This document shows, in pieces, positions 30,657 through 39,088 of a stretch of DNA of 64,000 nt; position 1 is the stretch's first letter; every line of letters begins with the position of its first letter. The notes under the pieces are model-generated. The model ran no database searches. It was not told the origin of the DNA and was given only the letters and a program-made list of their open reading frames with translations. The DNA is from Rhodococcus xishaensis (lineage in GTDB: Bacteria > Actinomycetota > Actinomycetes > Mycobacteriales > Mycobacteriaceae): positions 302,783-366,782 of the forward strand of contig NZ_RKLO01000004.1 in NCBI RefSeq assembly GCF_004011825.1. Direction: 5' to 3'. Both the position numbers and the translations under genes were made by a program.

Positions 30657-32405
30657 GTGTTTTCGTCTACCCTTCGCAGAGTCGCGAGTCCGGTACTCGC
30701 TGCAGGTTCTGTGATCGCAGTGTTACTCGGTGCCGGTGTCGGCACCGCCGCGGCATCTGAACCGCCGCCGTCGAGCAATACCTACAACGAGGACCAGTTG
30801 GGGGTGACGAAGGAGGTCGTCGGCAGCAATGTGGTGCACCCCGGTGACGTCGTCACCTACAAGACAACGGTCAGGCACCGCAACAACGGCATCCGGTTGT
30901 CGATCTCCGAGATCCGTGACATCCCCCCGGCCGGGTTCGAGCTGATCCGCAACAGTGTGAAGGTCACGTACGTCAACTGGACCGACAAGTACAACATCGC
31001 CTACAACTCCGACGGCGGTATGACCGTTACGTGCAAGGACCGGTGCACCTTCCTGGTCGGTGGTTTCGACCTCGTCGACGGCGAGACGGTGGTCGTCGAG
31101 GCGTCCTACCGGGTGCCGGCCAATGCGCAGTTCGGGGACTACGACAGCGGCACGCTGGTCGGAGTGAGGACCTGGGGAGACCCCCACCGCGGCGGTAACC
31201 CGTTCGGTGTGTTTGTGCGGGTCGAGGATCCGAACGTGAACACGACGACGACGCTGGATGCGCCGGCGGCGGCGAAGACCGGTGAGCCGGCCACGCTGAC
31301 GGCCACCCTGGATCCGTCGAACGCGGACGGCCGGGTGCAGTTCAAGGACGGTGGCGCCGATATCGGTTCGCCGGTCGATGTGGTGGGCGGTGTCGCGACA
31401 CTGTCGCACACGTTCGACACGGTCGGCGCGCACGAGATCACCGCGAACTTCCTGGCGGACTCGGGCTTCTACGACTCGACGTCGGCGCCGGCGACGGTGG
31501 ATGTGACCGCCGATACCTCCACGGCGCTGCAGGTTCCGGCTACCGCCTTGGTCGGTGAGGACGTGACCGCGACGGCATCGATCACTCCGGATACGGCCAC
31601 GGGCCGGGTGCAGTTCAAGGTCGACGGCGAGAACTACGGTCAGCCGGTCGCTGTCGTGGACGGCGCGGCGAGCCTCACCCGTTCCTTCCCGGAGGCCTTG
31701 TCACACAGCATCACCGCCGAATTCGCCGGCACCGGTGGCTACCTCAACTCCGTTTCCTCGCCCGCCGAGATCACCGTCAACGATCCCGACTGGGGCACCA
31801 CCACCACGGTCGTCGAGCCGGTGACCGCGGTGACCGGCACGCCGGTCAACCTGTCGGCGACGGTGCTGCCGATCCCGTCCGGTGGTGACGTGCGGTTCCT
31901 GGTCGACGGTGTCGAGGTCGGGACCGCGCCGGTGGGTACCGCCGACGGTGTCGCGGTGCTGCCGCACACCTTCGAGGTCGCGGGCACGGCGAACGTGGTC
32001 GCCGAGTTCACCGGCACCGCCGGGTTCGAGCCGTCGGCGTCGGCCGGATTCACTGTCACCGTCACCGATCCCGAGCCTGCGCGCACGGAGACCCGGACCC
32101 TGCTCGAGGTGAGCGGTAAGACCGCGGTCGGCCAGCAGGTGACATTCACCGCGACCGTCGATCCCGGCACCGCCGATGGCACGGTCGAGTTCCGCTCGGG
32201 GACCACGGTGCTGGGCACCGCCGAGGTCGTCGACGGTGTCGCGACGCTGACCCACAGCTTCGACGTGGTCGGCACCCACGCGGTGACGGCGAGCTTCGTC
32301 GGCGGTCCGGACTTCGCGGACTCGGTGTCGGGCCCGACGGTCCTCACCGTCGGTGAGGATTCCGGACCGGGCCCGCTGGGCTCGCTCGAGGGACTCTTCG
32401 GCTGA
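30657..32405 (+). CDS. Secreted Ig-like repeat protein A1
   Basis: This 582-aa secreted protein starts at a GTG with AAGGAGG four bases upstream. The signal peptide (1-33) is basic SSTLRRVA, a hydrophobic core and a GTAAA cut site. Residues 45-190 form a DUF11/isopeptide-like beta domain (VTKEVVGSNVVHPGDVVTYK, IPPAGFELIRNSV) with two cysteines in TCKDRCTF. Four bacterial Ig-like (Big_3-type) repeats start near 195, 285, 379 and 471, each with G-V-A-x-L-x-H-x-F and ITAxF motifs. The C-terminus is LGSLEGLFG, with no sortase motif or membrane anchor. It pairs with B1, 32 bases downstream. A surface or adhesion role is inferred from the architecture. Confidence 0.85.
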   Translation: MFSSTLRRVASPVLAAGSVIAVLLGAGVGTAAASEPPPSSNTYNEDQLGVTKEVVGSNVVHPGDVVTYKTTVRHRNNGIRLSISEIRDIPPAGFELIRNSVKVTYVNWTDKYNIAYNSDGGMTVTCKDRCTFLVGGFDLVDGETVVVEASYRVPANAQFGDYDSGTLVGVRTWGDPHRGGNPFGVFVRVEDPNVNTTTTLDAPAAAKTGEPATLTATLDPSNADGRVQFKDGGADIGSPVDVVGGVATLSHTFDTVGAHEITANFLADSGFYDSTSAPATVDVTADTSTALQVPATALVGEDVTATASITPDTATGRVQFKVDGENYGQPVAVVDGAASLTRSFPEALSHSITAEFAGTGGYLNSVSSPAEITVNDPDWGTTTTVVEPVTAVTGTPVNLSATVLPIPSGGDVRFLVDGVEVGTAPVGTADGVAVLPHTFEVAGTANVVAEFTGTAGFEPSASAGFTVTVTDPEPARTETRTLLEVSGKTAVGQQVTFTATVDPGTADGTVEFRSGTTVLGTAEVVDGVATLTHSFDVVGTHAVTASFVGGPDFADSVSGPTVLTVGEDSGPGPLGSLEGLFG

Positions 32406-32539
32406 GTATCCGAAACCACCATCAATCAGGAGAAATTGTGCAGCAGAGCAGAATTCGCCGGCTCGCCGCTCCGATCGGTATCGGAGCTCTGGTCGCCGGC
32501 CTCACCATGACGGGCGGAATACCCGCTCAAGCAGCACCG
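31235..32539 (+). repeat. Identical tract, copy 1 (about 1305 bp)
   Basis: The sequence matches 34949-36253 without a visible difference. It covers all four Ig repeats of the A gene, the A-B spacer and the B signal peptide. Flanking parts of both copies have clearly diverged. Encoded proteins on both strands are identical across it. Confidence 0.9.
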
Positions 32540-34153
32540 GTAACGACCACCTTCAAGACCACCTGCCAGGTGACACCGTCGGCGGTGGCGGGTCCTGTCA
32601 CGGAATCACAGGAAGCCTCGGCAACCATCGATGCGCCGGCCAGCGTCGACGCCGGTGAGGACTTCGAGATCGCCGTCCAGCCGGGGCCGGTCGGCTTCCC
32701 CGACTCGGCGTCGGGCGCATCGATCCAGAACGTCTCTCGTATCAAGCTAGACATAGAAATTCCGGAGAACGCGGAGTATCTGGGTGCCGAGGTGGTGCCA
32801 GGTACGTCGGTGGGACTGAGCGGCGTCGCCCCGAACGTCCTGCGGATCAACGACAGTGGACAGGTGGATCCGAACGGTCCCTACCTGCGACTGTCCGGCA
32901 ACAACGAGGTCATCGGTAACAGCCCGTCGTCGAGCATCAACAGCGAGGGCGGCATCAAGGTCGTCGCGACCGGCAAGAACATCGATGGCAGCACCAACCC
33001 CGACGGCTACACCTACTTCCAGCTCCCGCAGGTCAAGGTTCTGTTAAAGGCCGGCGAGTCGGGTGCAGTCGACCTCAAGCTGCGTTCCAGCGGGGGTGCA
33101 GGAAATTTCAACGACGACAAGAACTTCCTGACGTTCCTTCCCAAGGCGAGCCTCATCATCACCGCATGGGCACCGACGCGATGCAGCCCGCGCGACAGTG
33201 CGGGCGGCCCGCTGAACGAGGGTGCGGGCCCGCTGGCATCGGTGCAGATCATCGAGGCGGACAAGGAGACCACCACGACGATCTCGGGTCCGGATGCGGC
33301 GAAGAACGGCGCCCCGGTCACCTTGACCGCGAACATCGACCCGGCGCCGTCGGGTGGCACCGTCGAGTTCTCTGACTGGGGCACCCCGATCGGGGAGGCC
33401 GACGTGGTCGACGGTTCGGCGTCGATTGAGCACACGTTCGACTCCGATGGCGATCACTCGATCACGGCCGTGTTCTCCGGCAGCGACGGCTTCATCGGCT
33501 CCACCTCGGCGCCGAAGACGATCAACGTCAGCACCGACGACGTCGCCACCAGCATCGCGATCGTCTCGCCGGACAAGGCGTACGTGGACCAGGACGTGAA
33601 CCTGTCCGCGCAGGTGACCCCTGCCGTGCAGGGTGGCACGGTCGAGTTCGTCGTCGACGGTCAGACCCTGACCGCCGAGGTCGGCGCCGACGGTGCGGCG
33701 ATCGCGCCGTACACGTTCACCAACACCGGTACGCACCGGGTGATCGCTCGCTACTCCGGCACCGATGGCTTCGCTGGATCTGTGTCGCCGGCCTTCCCGG
33801 TGAGCGTGACCAACGCGCCGCCGGAGGACGTGCTCACCACGACCACGCTGGATCCGGTCGGCACGGTGACTCCGGGCAGCCCGGTTGTTCTGGTCGCGAC
33901 CGTCGATCCGGCGAACGCGAACGGTAAGGTCCAGTTCAAGCTCGGTAACGCGCCGCTCGGTGCGCCGGTCGACGTTGTCGACGGCGTCGCGACGCTGCCG
34001 ACGACGTTCTTGAACGCCGGAACCTACAGTGTCACAGCCGAATTCGTTGCATTCGCTGGATTCGTCGATTCGGCTTCGGAGCCACAGGAATTGACGGTGC
34101 CCGAGCCACCAACGACCAGCCCGTTCGGCAGCCTCGAGGGATTCGGTTCCTGA
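32438..34153 (+). CDS. Secreted Ig-like repeat protein B1
   Basis: This 571-aa secreted protein starts at a GTG with AGGAG five bases upstream. The signal peptide (1-32) ends IPAQA before APVTTT. Residues 33-265 form a domain I do not recognise: it opens with a Cys, has ATIDAPASVDAGEDFEIAVQ, GLSGVAPNVLRIND and LRLSGNNEVIGN, and closes with WAPTRCSPRD. The two cysteines could form a disulfide. Three Ig-like repeats follow (about 275, 370 and 465). The tail is PFGSLEGFGS. It is probably co-expressed with A1 and may form a complex with it at the cell surface. Confidence 0.82.
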   Translation: MQQSRIRRLAAPIGIGALVAGLTMTGGIPAQAAPVTTTFKTTCQVTPSAVAGPVTESQEASATIDAPASVDAGEDFEIAVQPGPVGFPDSASGASIQNVSRIKLDIEIPENAEYLGAEVVPGTSVGLSGVAPNVLRINDSGQVDPNGPYLRLSGNNEVIGNSPSSSINSEGGIKVVATGKNIDGSTNPDGYTYFQLPQVKVLLKAGESGAVDLKLRSSGGAGNFNDDKNFLTFLPKASLIITAWAPTRCSPRDSAGGPLNEGAGPLASVQIIEADKETTTTISGPDAAKNGAPVTLTANIDPAPSGGTVEFSDWGTPIGEADVVDGSASIEHTFDSDGDHSITAVFSGSDGFIGSTSAPKTINVSTDDVATSIAIVSPDKAYVDQDVNLSAQVTPAVQGGTVEFVVDGQTLTAEVGADGAAIAPYTFTNTGTHRVIARYSGTDGFAGSVSPAFPVSVTNAPPEDVLTTTTLDPVGTVTPGSPVVLVATVDPANANGKVQFKLGNAPLGAPVDVVDGVATLPTTFLNAGTYSVTAEFVAFAGFVDSASEPQELTVPEPPTTSPFGSLEGFGS

Positions 34154-34199
34154 GCATTCAGTTCCTGAGCACGGATAGCTGCCACAAGCAGCACTGACC

Positions 34200-34236
34200 C
34201 CGGGGGTGTCATCGCAGACTGCGGTGACACCCCCGG
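34200..34236 (+). terminator. Hairpin terminator after pair 1
   Basis: A 17-bp stem (34200-34216 with 34220-34236, one G-U) surrounds a 3-base loop. There is no T-run. The equivalent lies at 37929-37975. Confidence 0.7.
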
Positions 34237-34283
34237 TGTCTCATGGTCGGACGTCTAACTGAACGGATGACCAGAAAACGCCT

Positions 34284-34310
34284 TTGCAACGAACTTGCAA
34301 AGGCTAGGGT
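34284..34310 (+). promoter_or_regulatory. Promoter/operator of Ig-like pair 2
   Basis: TTGCAA is repeated 11 bases apart (34284 and 34295), followed by TAGGGT at 34305. It is the counterpart of the element before pair 1. Confidence 0.5.
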
Positions 34311-34373
34311 GCAGCTTTGTGTGATGCATACAACACCGCCGGGTCGGGAGGCGGGTTCCCCCAAGGAGGATGA

Positions 34374-36119
34374 GTGTTTTCGTCAACCCTGCGCAGAGTC
34401 GCGAGTCCGGTACTCGCCGCAGGCTCTGTGATCGCATTGATACTCGGTGCCGGTGTCGGCACCGCCGCGGCCGCGCCGCCGCCGCCTTCGAGCAATTCCC
34501 AGGACACGGGCAGGTTGTTGCTGACGAAGGAGGTAGTCGGCAGCAATGTGGTGAACCCCGGTGACATCGTCACCTACAAGACAACGGTCAGGAAGCACAA
34601 CGACGACCAGGTCCGGTTGTCGATCGCCCATCTGCGGGACATGCCCCCGGCTGGGTTCGAGCTGATCCGCAGCAGTGTGAAGGTCACGTACACCACGTGG
34701 ACCGACAAGCACAACATCGCCTACAACTCCGACGGCGGCGTGACCGCGACGTGCAAGGACCGGTGCACCTTCCTGGTCGGTGGTTTCGACCTCGAGAACA
34801 ACGAGACGCTGACCCTCGAGGCGTCCTACCGGGTGCCGGCCAATGCGCAGTTCGGAGACTACGACTCCGGCGCATTCGCCGAGGTCCGGGTGTGGGACGA
34901 CGCGGGCAGCAACCCGTTCGGTGTGTGGGTGCGGGTCGAGGATCCGACCGTGAACACGACGACGACGCTGGATGCGCCGGCGGCGGCGAAGACCGGTGAG
35001 CCGGCCACGCTGACGGCCACCCTGGATCCGTCGAACGCGGACGGCCGGGTGCAGTTCAAGGACGGTGGCGCCGATATCGGTTCGCCGGTCGATGTGGTGG
35101 GCGGTGTCGCGACACTGTCGCACACGTTCGACACGGTCGGCGCGCACGAGATCACCGCGAACTTCCTGGCGGACTCGGGCTTCTACGACTCGACGTCGGC
35201 GCCGGCGACGGTGGATGTGACCGCCGATACCTCCACGGCGCTGCAGGTTCCGGCTACCGCCTTGGTCGGTGAGGACGTGACCGCGACGGCATCGATCACT
35301 CCGGATACGGCCACGGGCCGGGTGCAGTTCAAGGTCGACGGCGAGAACTACGGTCAGCCGGTCGCTGTCGTGGACGGCGCGGCGAGCCTCACCCGTTCCT
35401 TCCCGGAGGCCTTGTCACACAGCATCACCGCCGAATTCGCCGGCACCGGTGGCTACCTCAACTCCGTTTCCTCGCCCGCCGAGATCACCGTCAACGATCC
35501 CGACTGGGGCACCACCACCACGGTCGTCGAGCCGGTGACCGCGGTGACCGGCACGCCGGTCAACCTGTCGGCGACGGTGCTGCCGATCCCGTCCGGTGGT
35601 GACGTGCGGTTCCTGGTCGACGGTGTCGAGGTCGGGACCGCGCCGGTGGGTACCGCCGACGGTGTCGCGGTGCTGCCGCACACCTTCGAGGTCGCGGGCA
35701 CGGCGAACGTGGTCGCCGAGTTCACCGGCACCGCCGGGTTCGAGCCGTCGGCGTCGGCCGGATTCACTGTCACCGTCACCGATCCCGAGCCTGCGCGCAC
35801 GGAGACCCGGACCCTGCTCGAGGTGAGCGGTAAGACCGCGGTCGGCCAGCAGGTGACATTCACCGCGACCGTCGATCCCGGCACCGCCGATGGCACGGTC
35901 GAGTTCCGCTCGGGGACCACGGTGCTGGGCACCGCCGAGGTCGTCGACGGTGTCGCGACGCTGACCCACAGCTTCGACGTGGTCGGCACCCACGCGGTGA
36001 CGGCGAGCTTCGTCGGCGGTCCGGACTTCGCGGACTCGGTGTCGGGCCCGACGGTCCTCACCGTCGGTGAGGATTCCGGACCGGGCCCGCTGGGCTCGCT
36101 CGAGGGACTCTTCGGCTGA
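34374..36119 (+). CDS. Secreted Ig-like repeat protein A2
   Basis: This 581-aa paralogue of A1 has the same GTG start, AAGGAGG site and signal peptide type (ends GTAAA). The DUF11-like domain (about 45-190) differs from A1 at many positions, such as LRDMPPAGFELIRSSV and DLENNETLTLEAS in place of DLVDGETVVVEAS. From residue 194 to the end it is identical to A1, including all four Ig repeats and the LGSLEGLFG tail. The abrupt switch from diverged to identical marks a recombination boundary near base 34949. B2 follows after 32 bases. The function is inferred as for A1. Confidence 0.85.
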   Translation: MFSSTLRRVASPVLAAGSVIALILGAGVGTAAAAPPPPSSNSQDTGRLLLTKEVVGSNVVNPGDIVTYKTTVRKHNDDQVRLSIAHLRDMPPAGFELIRSSVKVTYTTWTDKHNIAYNSDGGVTATCKDRCTFLVGGFDLENNETLTLEASYRVPANAQFGDYDSGAFAEVRVWDDAGSNPFGVWVRVEDPTVNTTTTLDAPAAAKTGEPATLTATLDPSNADGRVQFKDGGADIGSPVDVVGGVATLSHTFDTVGAHEITANFLADSGFYDSTSAPATVDVTADTSTALQVPATALVGEDVTATASITPDTATGRVQFKVDGENYGQPVAVVDGAASLTRSFPEALSHSITAEFAGTGGYLNSVSSPAEITVNDPDWGTTTTVVEPVTAVTGTPVNLSATVLPIPSGGDVRFLVDGVEVGTAPVGTADGVAVLPHTFEVAGTANVVAEFTGTAGFEPSASAGFTVTVTDPEPARTETRTLLEVSGKTAVGQQVTFTATVDPGTADGTVEFRSGTTVLGTAEVVDGVATLTHSFDVVGTHAVTASFVGGPDFADSVSGPTVLTVGEDSGPGPLGSLEGLFG

Positions 36120-36253
36120 GTATCCGAAACCACCATCAATCAGGAGAAATTGTGCAGCAGAGCAGAATTCGCCGGCTCGCCGCTCCGATCGGTATCGGAG
36201 CTCTGGTCGCCGGCCTCACCATGACGGGCGGAATACCCGCTCAAGCAGCACCG
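34949..36253 (+). repeat. Identical tract, copy 2 (about 1305 bp)
   Basis: This is the counterpart of 31235-32539. The first mismatches on either side are at 34948 (c versus a) and 36254 (a versus g). Confidence 0.9.
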
Positions 36254-37882
36254 ATAACGACGTCGTTCAAGACGGCATGTCTCGCCACACCGAATACTTC
36301 GTTGGCTGGTCCGGAGGCGCTCGTGGAGACCGGTTCGGTCATCGTCGACGCGCCGGCCAGTGTCAACGCCGGTGAGGAGTTCGACGTCACCATCCAGCCC
36401 GGGCCGATCGGCTTCCCGAGAGACGTGTCGATTGCAACCATCTCGGACGTCTCTCGGGTCAAGATCGACGTCGATGTTCCGCAGAACGCGGAGTTGGTAA
36501 GCGCCGAGGTCGTGCCGTTCACGTCAGTGGGGCTGAGCGGCGTCGCCCCGAACGTCCTGCGGGTCGACAGCAACGGGAACGTGGATCCGAACGGCTCCCT
36601 CCTGCGGCTGTCCGGCAACAACGAGGTCATCGGGAACGGCCCGTCGTCGAGCACCACCAGTACGGGCGGAATCAGGGTCGTCGCGACTGGAAAGGATATC
36701 GACGGCAACCCCACCTCCAACGGCTACACCTACTTCCAGCTCCCGCAGGTCAAGGCACGATTGAAGGCTGGCGACTCGGGCACCGTCGAGCTCAAGCTGC
36801 GCACCAGCGGTGCCGCAGGGAACTGGAACGACAACAAGAACTTCCTGACGTTCACGGCGAAGCTATCCGCGCCACTGGTCGGCACCGTGTGGGCGCCGAC
36901 CCGTTGCACCCCGCGGAATGCTGCGAACGCGGGTTCACCCCTCAATGAGGGTGCGGGCCCGCTGGCATCGGTGCCGATCATCGAGGCTGACAGGGAGACC
37001 ACCACGACGATCTCGGGTCCGGACGCGGCGAAGATCGACGCCCCGGTCACCCTGACCGCGAACATCGACCCGGCGCCGTCGGGTGGCACAGTGGAGTTCC
37101 TGGACTGGGGCACCCCGATCGGTGAGGCCGACGTGGTCGACGGTTCGGCGTCGATCGAGCACGCATTCGACTCCGAGGGCGATCACTCGATCACGGCCGT
37201 GTTCTCCGGCAGCGACGGCTTCACCGGATCCACCTCGGGGCCGAAGACGATCAACGTCAGCACCGACAACGTTGCCACCAGCATCGCGGTGGAGTCGCCG
37301 GACAAGGCGTACGTGGGCCAGGACGTGAACCTGTCCGCGCAGGTGACCCCTGCCGTGCAGGGTGGCACGGTCGAGTTCGTCGTCGACGGTCAGACCCTGA
37401 CCGCCGAGGTCGGCTCGGATGGTGCGGCAATCGCGCCGTACACGTTCACCAGCACTGGTACGCACCGGGTGATCGCGCGGTACTCGGGTACCGATGGCTT
37501 CTTGGGATCGGTCTCGCCGGCCTTCCCGGTGAGCGTGACCAATGCGCCGCCGGCCGACGTGCTCACCACGACCACGCTGGCTCCGGTCGGTACGGTGCCC
37601 AACGGCAGCCCGGTGACGCTGGTCGCGACCGTCGATCCGGCGAACGCGAACGGCAAGGTCCAGTTCAAGCTCGGTAACGCGCCGCTCGGTGCGCCGGTCG
37701 ACGTCGTCGACGGCGTCGCGACGCTACCGACGACGTTCTTGAACGCCGGAACCTACAGTGTCACCGCCGAATTCGTCGCATCCGCCGGGTTCGTCGATTC
37801 GGCTTCGGAGCCACAGGAACTGGTGGTGCCCGAGCCACCGACGACCAACCCGTTCGGTAGCCTCGAGGGATTCGGTTCCTGA
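36152..37882 (+). CDS. Secreted Ig-like repeat protein B2
   Basis: This 576-aa paralogue of B1 has an identical signal peptide (residues 1-33), encoded inside the identical tract. The unrecognised N-terminal domain (33-270) is clearly related but diverged: VDAPASVNAGEEFDVTIQPG, GLSGVAPNVLRVDS and WAPTRCTPRN keep the same frame of motifs. Three Ig-like repeats follow, nearly identical to B1. The tail is PFGSLEGFGS. It carries the same two cysteine positions as B1. It is the last gene of the duplicated block and is followed by a strong hairpin. Confidence 0.82.
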   Translation: MQQSRIRRLAAPIGIGALVAGLTMTGGIPAQAAPITTSFKTACLATPNTSLAGPEALVETGSVIVDAPASVNAGEEFDVTIQPGPIGFPRDVSIATISDVSRVKIDVDVPQNAELVSAEVVPFTSVGLSGVAPNVLRVDSNGNVDPNGSLLRLSGNNEVIGNGPSSSTTSTGGIRVVATGKDIDGNPTSNGYTYFQLPQVKARLKAGDSGTVELKLRTSGAAGNWNDNKNFLTFTAKLSAPLVGTVWAPTRCTPRNAANAGSPLNEGAGPLASVPIIEADRETTTTISGPDAAKIDAPVTLTANIDPAPSGGTVEFLDWGTPIGEADVVDGSASIEHAFDSEGDHSITAVFSGSDGFTGSTSGPKTINVSTDNVATSIAVESPDKAYVGQDVNLSAQVTPAVQGGTVEFVVDGQTLTAEVGSDGAAIAPYTFTSTGTHRVIARYSGTDGFLGSVSPAFPVSVTNAPPADVLTTTTLAPVGTVPNGSPVTLVATVDPANANGKVQFKLGNAPLGAPVDVVDGVATLPTTFLNAGTYSVTAEFVASAGFVDSASEPQELVVPEPPTTNPFGSLEGFGS

Positions 37883-37928
37883 TCCTCCGGTTCCCGATCG
37901 CTGATAGCTGCCACAAGCAGCACTGACA

Positions 37929-37975
37929 ACACCGGTGGGGTGTCACCGCGGACTGCGGCGACACCCCACCGGTGT
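37929..37975 (+). terminator. Hairpin terminator after pair 2
   Basis: A 21-bp stem (37929-37949 with 37955-37975, one mismatch) surrounds loop GGACT and is followed by TTGTTCTC. Confidence 0.75.
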
Positions 37976-37996
37976 GTTGTTCTCGGGAGGAGGGAA

Positions 37997-38081
37997 GTAC
38001 GTTTCGCCCACCCCTGGGTAACGTACGTTTACCGAACGTGCATCGTCGCGCAACGTGGACCTGCCAACATACGATATGTTG
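37997..38081 (+). promoter_or_regulatory. Repeats and dyads upstream of the cutinase gene
   Basis: Two direct GTACGTTT copies (37997 and 38023) occur, the second inside a near-palindrome GGTAACGTACGTTTACC. A perfect 7-bp dyad CAACATA-CGA-TATGTTG (38065-38081) overlaps a -10-like TACGAT. The region has the look of a regulated promoter. Confidence 0.45.
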
Positions 38082-38164
38082 CGTCTGTCGCAGGCGTTGT
38101 CACAGTAGGGACGTTACGGCCGTGGTCAGGGAAGTGACCACGTCGATCGAGCGAGTGGGGTGCG

Positions 38165-39085
38165 GTGTCGATGCGTGTGAAGAGGGTTCTGTCCGGGTTT
38201 GGGGCTTGTGTCGTAACGGTTTTCGGTTCCGTGGTCGCGGTCGGAGCGGGGACGGCTCAGGCCGCGCCGGCATGCCCGGACCTGCACGTCGTCGCCATCC
38301 CGGGGACCTGGGAGACCACGACCGATCCGGGTGCGCATCGCGGTCCGGGCATGCTCGGTGCGGTCACCGATCCTCTGCCTGACTCGGTAGGCGTCGATTA
38401 CGTCACCTATGCGGCGACGGCGTTCCCGTGGGAGACCGAGGTGTACGGGGCGTCGAAACGGCAGGCCGTCGACAACGCCCGCGGGATCATCGCGGACGTT
38501 GCGCAGCGTTGCGACAACACGAACTTCGCACTCGTGGGCTACAGCCAGGGTGCGGATGCGGCAGGCGATCTGGCCGCCGAGATCGGTACCGGTCTGGGCG
38601 TGGTGCCGTCGTCGCGGATGGTTGCGGTGGGACTGCTGTCCGACCCCCGCCGGTCGGAGGGCGACACGTTGATCGGACCGCCGGTGGTGGGCAATGGTTC
38701 GGGCGGACCACGCATCGGGGGCTTCGGAATGGTCACGCCGCAGACCCGCACCTTCTGCGTGGCCGGGGACCTGTACTGCTCCACCCCCAAAGACGACTTC
38801 GTCACCCGGCTGGCCGGGTTCTTGGCGCAGAATTCGTCACCGGTGGCGCCGTTGACCGGGAAGACCATGCAGGAGGCGATGGTGATCGCGGATGATCTCA
38901 TGGCGGCCGGCGGGATGTCGGCCCTGGACGCGCAGTCGTCGGACGGCGCCAACCAGGACCGCGTCGACAGGCTCAGCGAGTTCTATGGGTCCCAGGTCCA
39001 TCAGGATTACCGGCAGTACGTCGTCGACGAAAACGGGGCGACCGCGACGTCGTGGCTGGCGAACTGGCTGAACTCCCTCGCCTGA
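38165..39085 (+). CDS. Secreted cutinase-family serine hydrolase
   Basis: This 306-aa secreted hydrolase belongs to the cutinase-like proteins (Culp) of mycolic-acid bacteria, which cleave esters and lipids. The signal peptide (1-34) ends TAQA before APACPDL. The nucleophile is S127 in VGYSQGADAAG. The acid is probably D202 in VAGDLYC, flanked by a disulfide-type Cys pair, and the histidine is probably H279 in SQVHQDY. The C-terminal 60 residues exceed the minimal cutinase fold. The GTG start at 38165 has a G-rich site upstream; ATG 38171 is possible. It follows the Ig-like cluster in the same direction but with its own promoter region. Confidence 0.85.
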   Translation: MSMRVKRVLSGFGACVVTVFGSVVAVGAGTAQAAPACPDLHVVAIPGTWETTTDPGAHRGPGMLGAVTDPLPDSVGVDYVTYAATAFPWETEVYGASKRQAVDNARGIIADVAQRCDNTNFALVGYSQGADAAGDLAAEIGTGLGVVPSSRMVAVGLLSDPRRSEGDTLIGPPVVGNGSGGPRIGGFGMVTPQTRTFCVAGDLYCSTPKDDFVTRLAGFLAQNSSPVAPLTGKTMQEAMVIADDLMAAGGMSALDAQSSDGANQDRVDRLSEFYGSQVHQDYRQYVVDENGATATSWLANWLNSLA

Positions 39086-39088
39086 GGC

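Larger units (their letters stand above)
30562..34236 (+). repeat. Tandem duplication unit 1 (promoter-A1-B1-terminator)
   Basis: This 3.7-kb unit is repeated directly as unit 2 (34284-37975). Upstream leader, both genes, the A-B spacer and the hairpin terminator with its GCTGCCACAAGCAGC lead-in are all present in both. The offset is 3714 bases in the identical central tract. Confidence 0.93.
34284..37975 (+). repeat. Tandem duplication unit 2 (promoter-A2-B2-terminator)
   Basis: This is the second copy of the unit at 30562-34236, in direct orientation. Divergence is concentrated in the A N-terminal domain and the B N-terminal domain. Confidence 0.93.

Noticed and set aside
30657-37882. Ig-like locus as a transposon or phage tail module
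   Set aside because: No transposase, terminal inverted repeat or phage gene is present. Signal peptides and per-unit promoters point to surface proteins.
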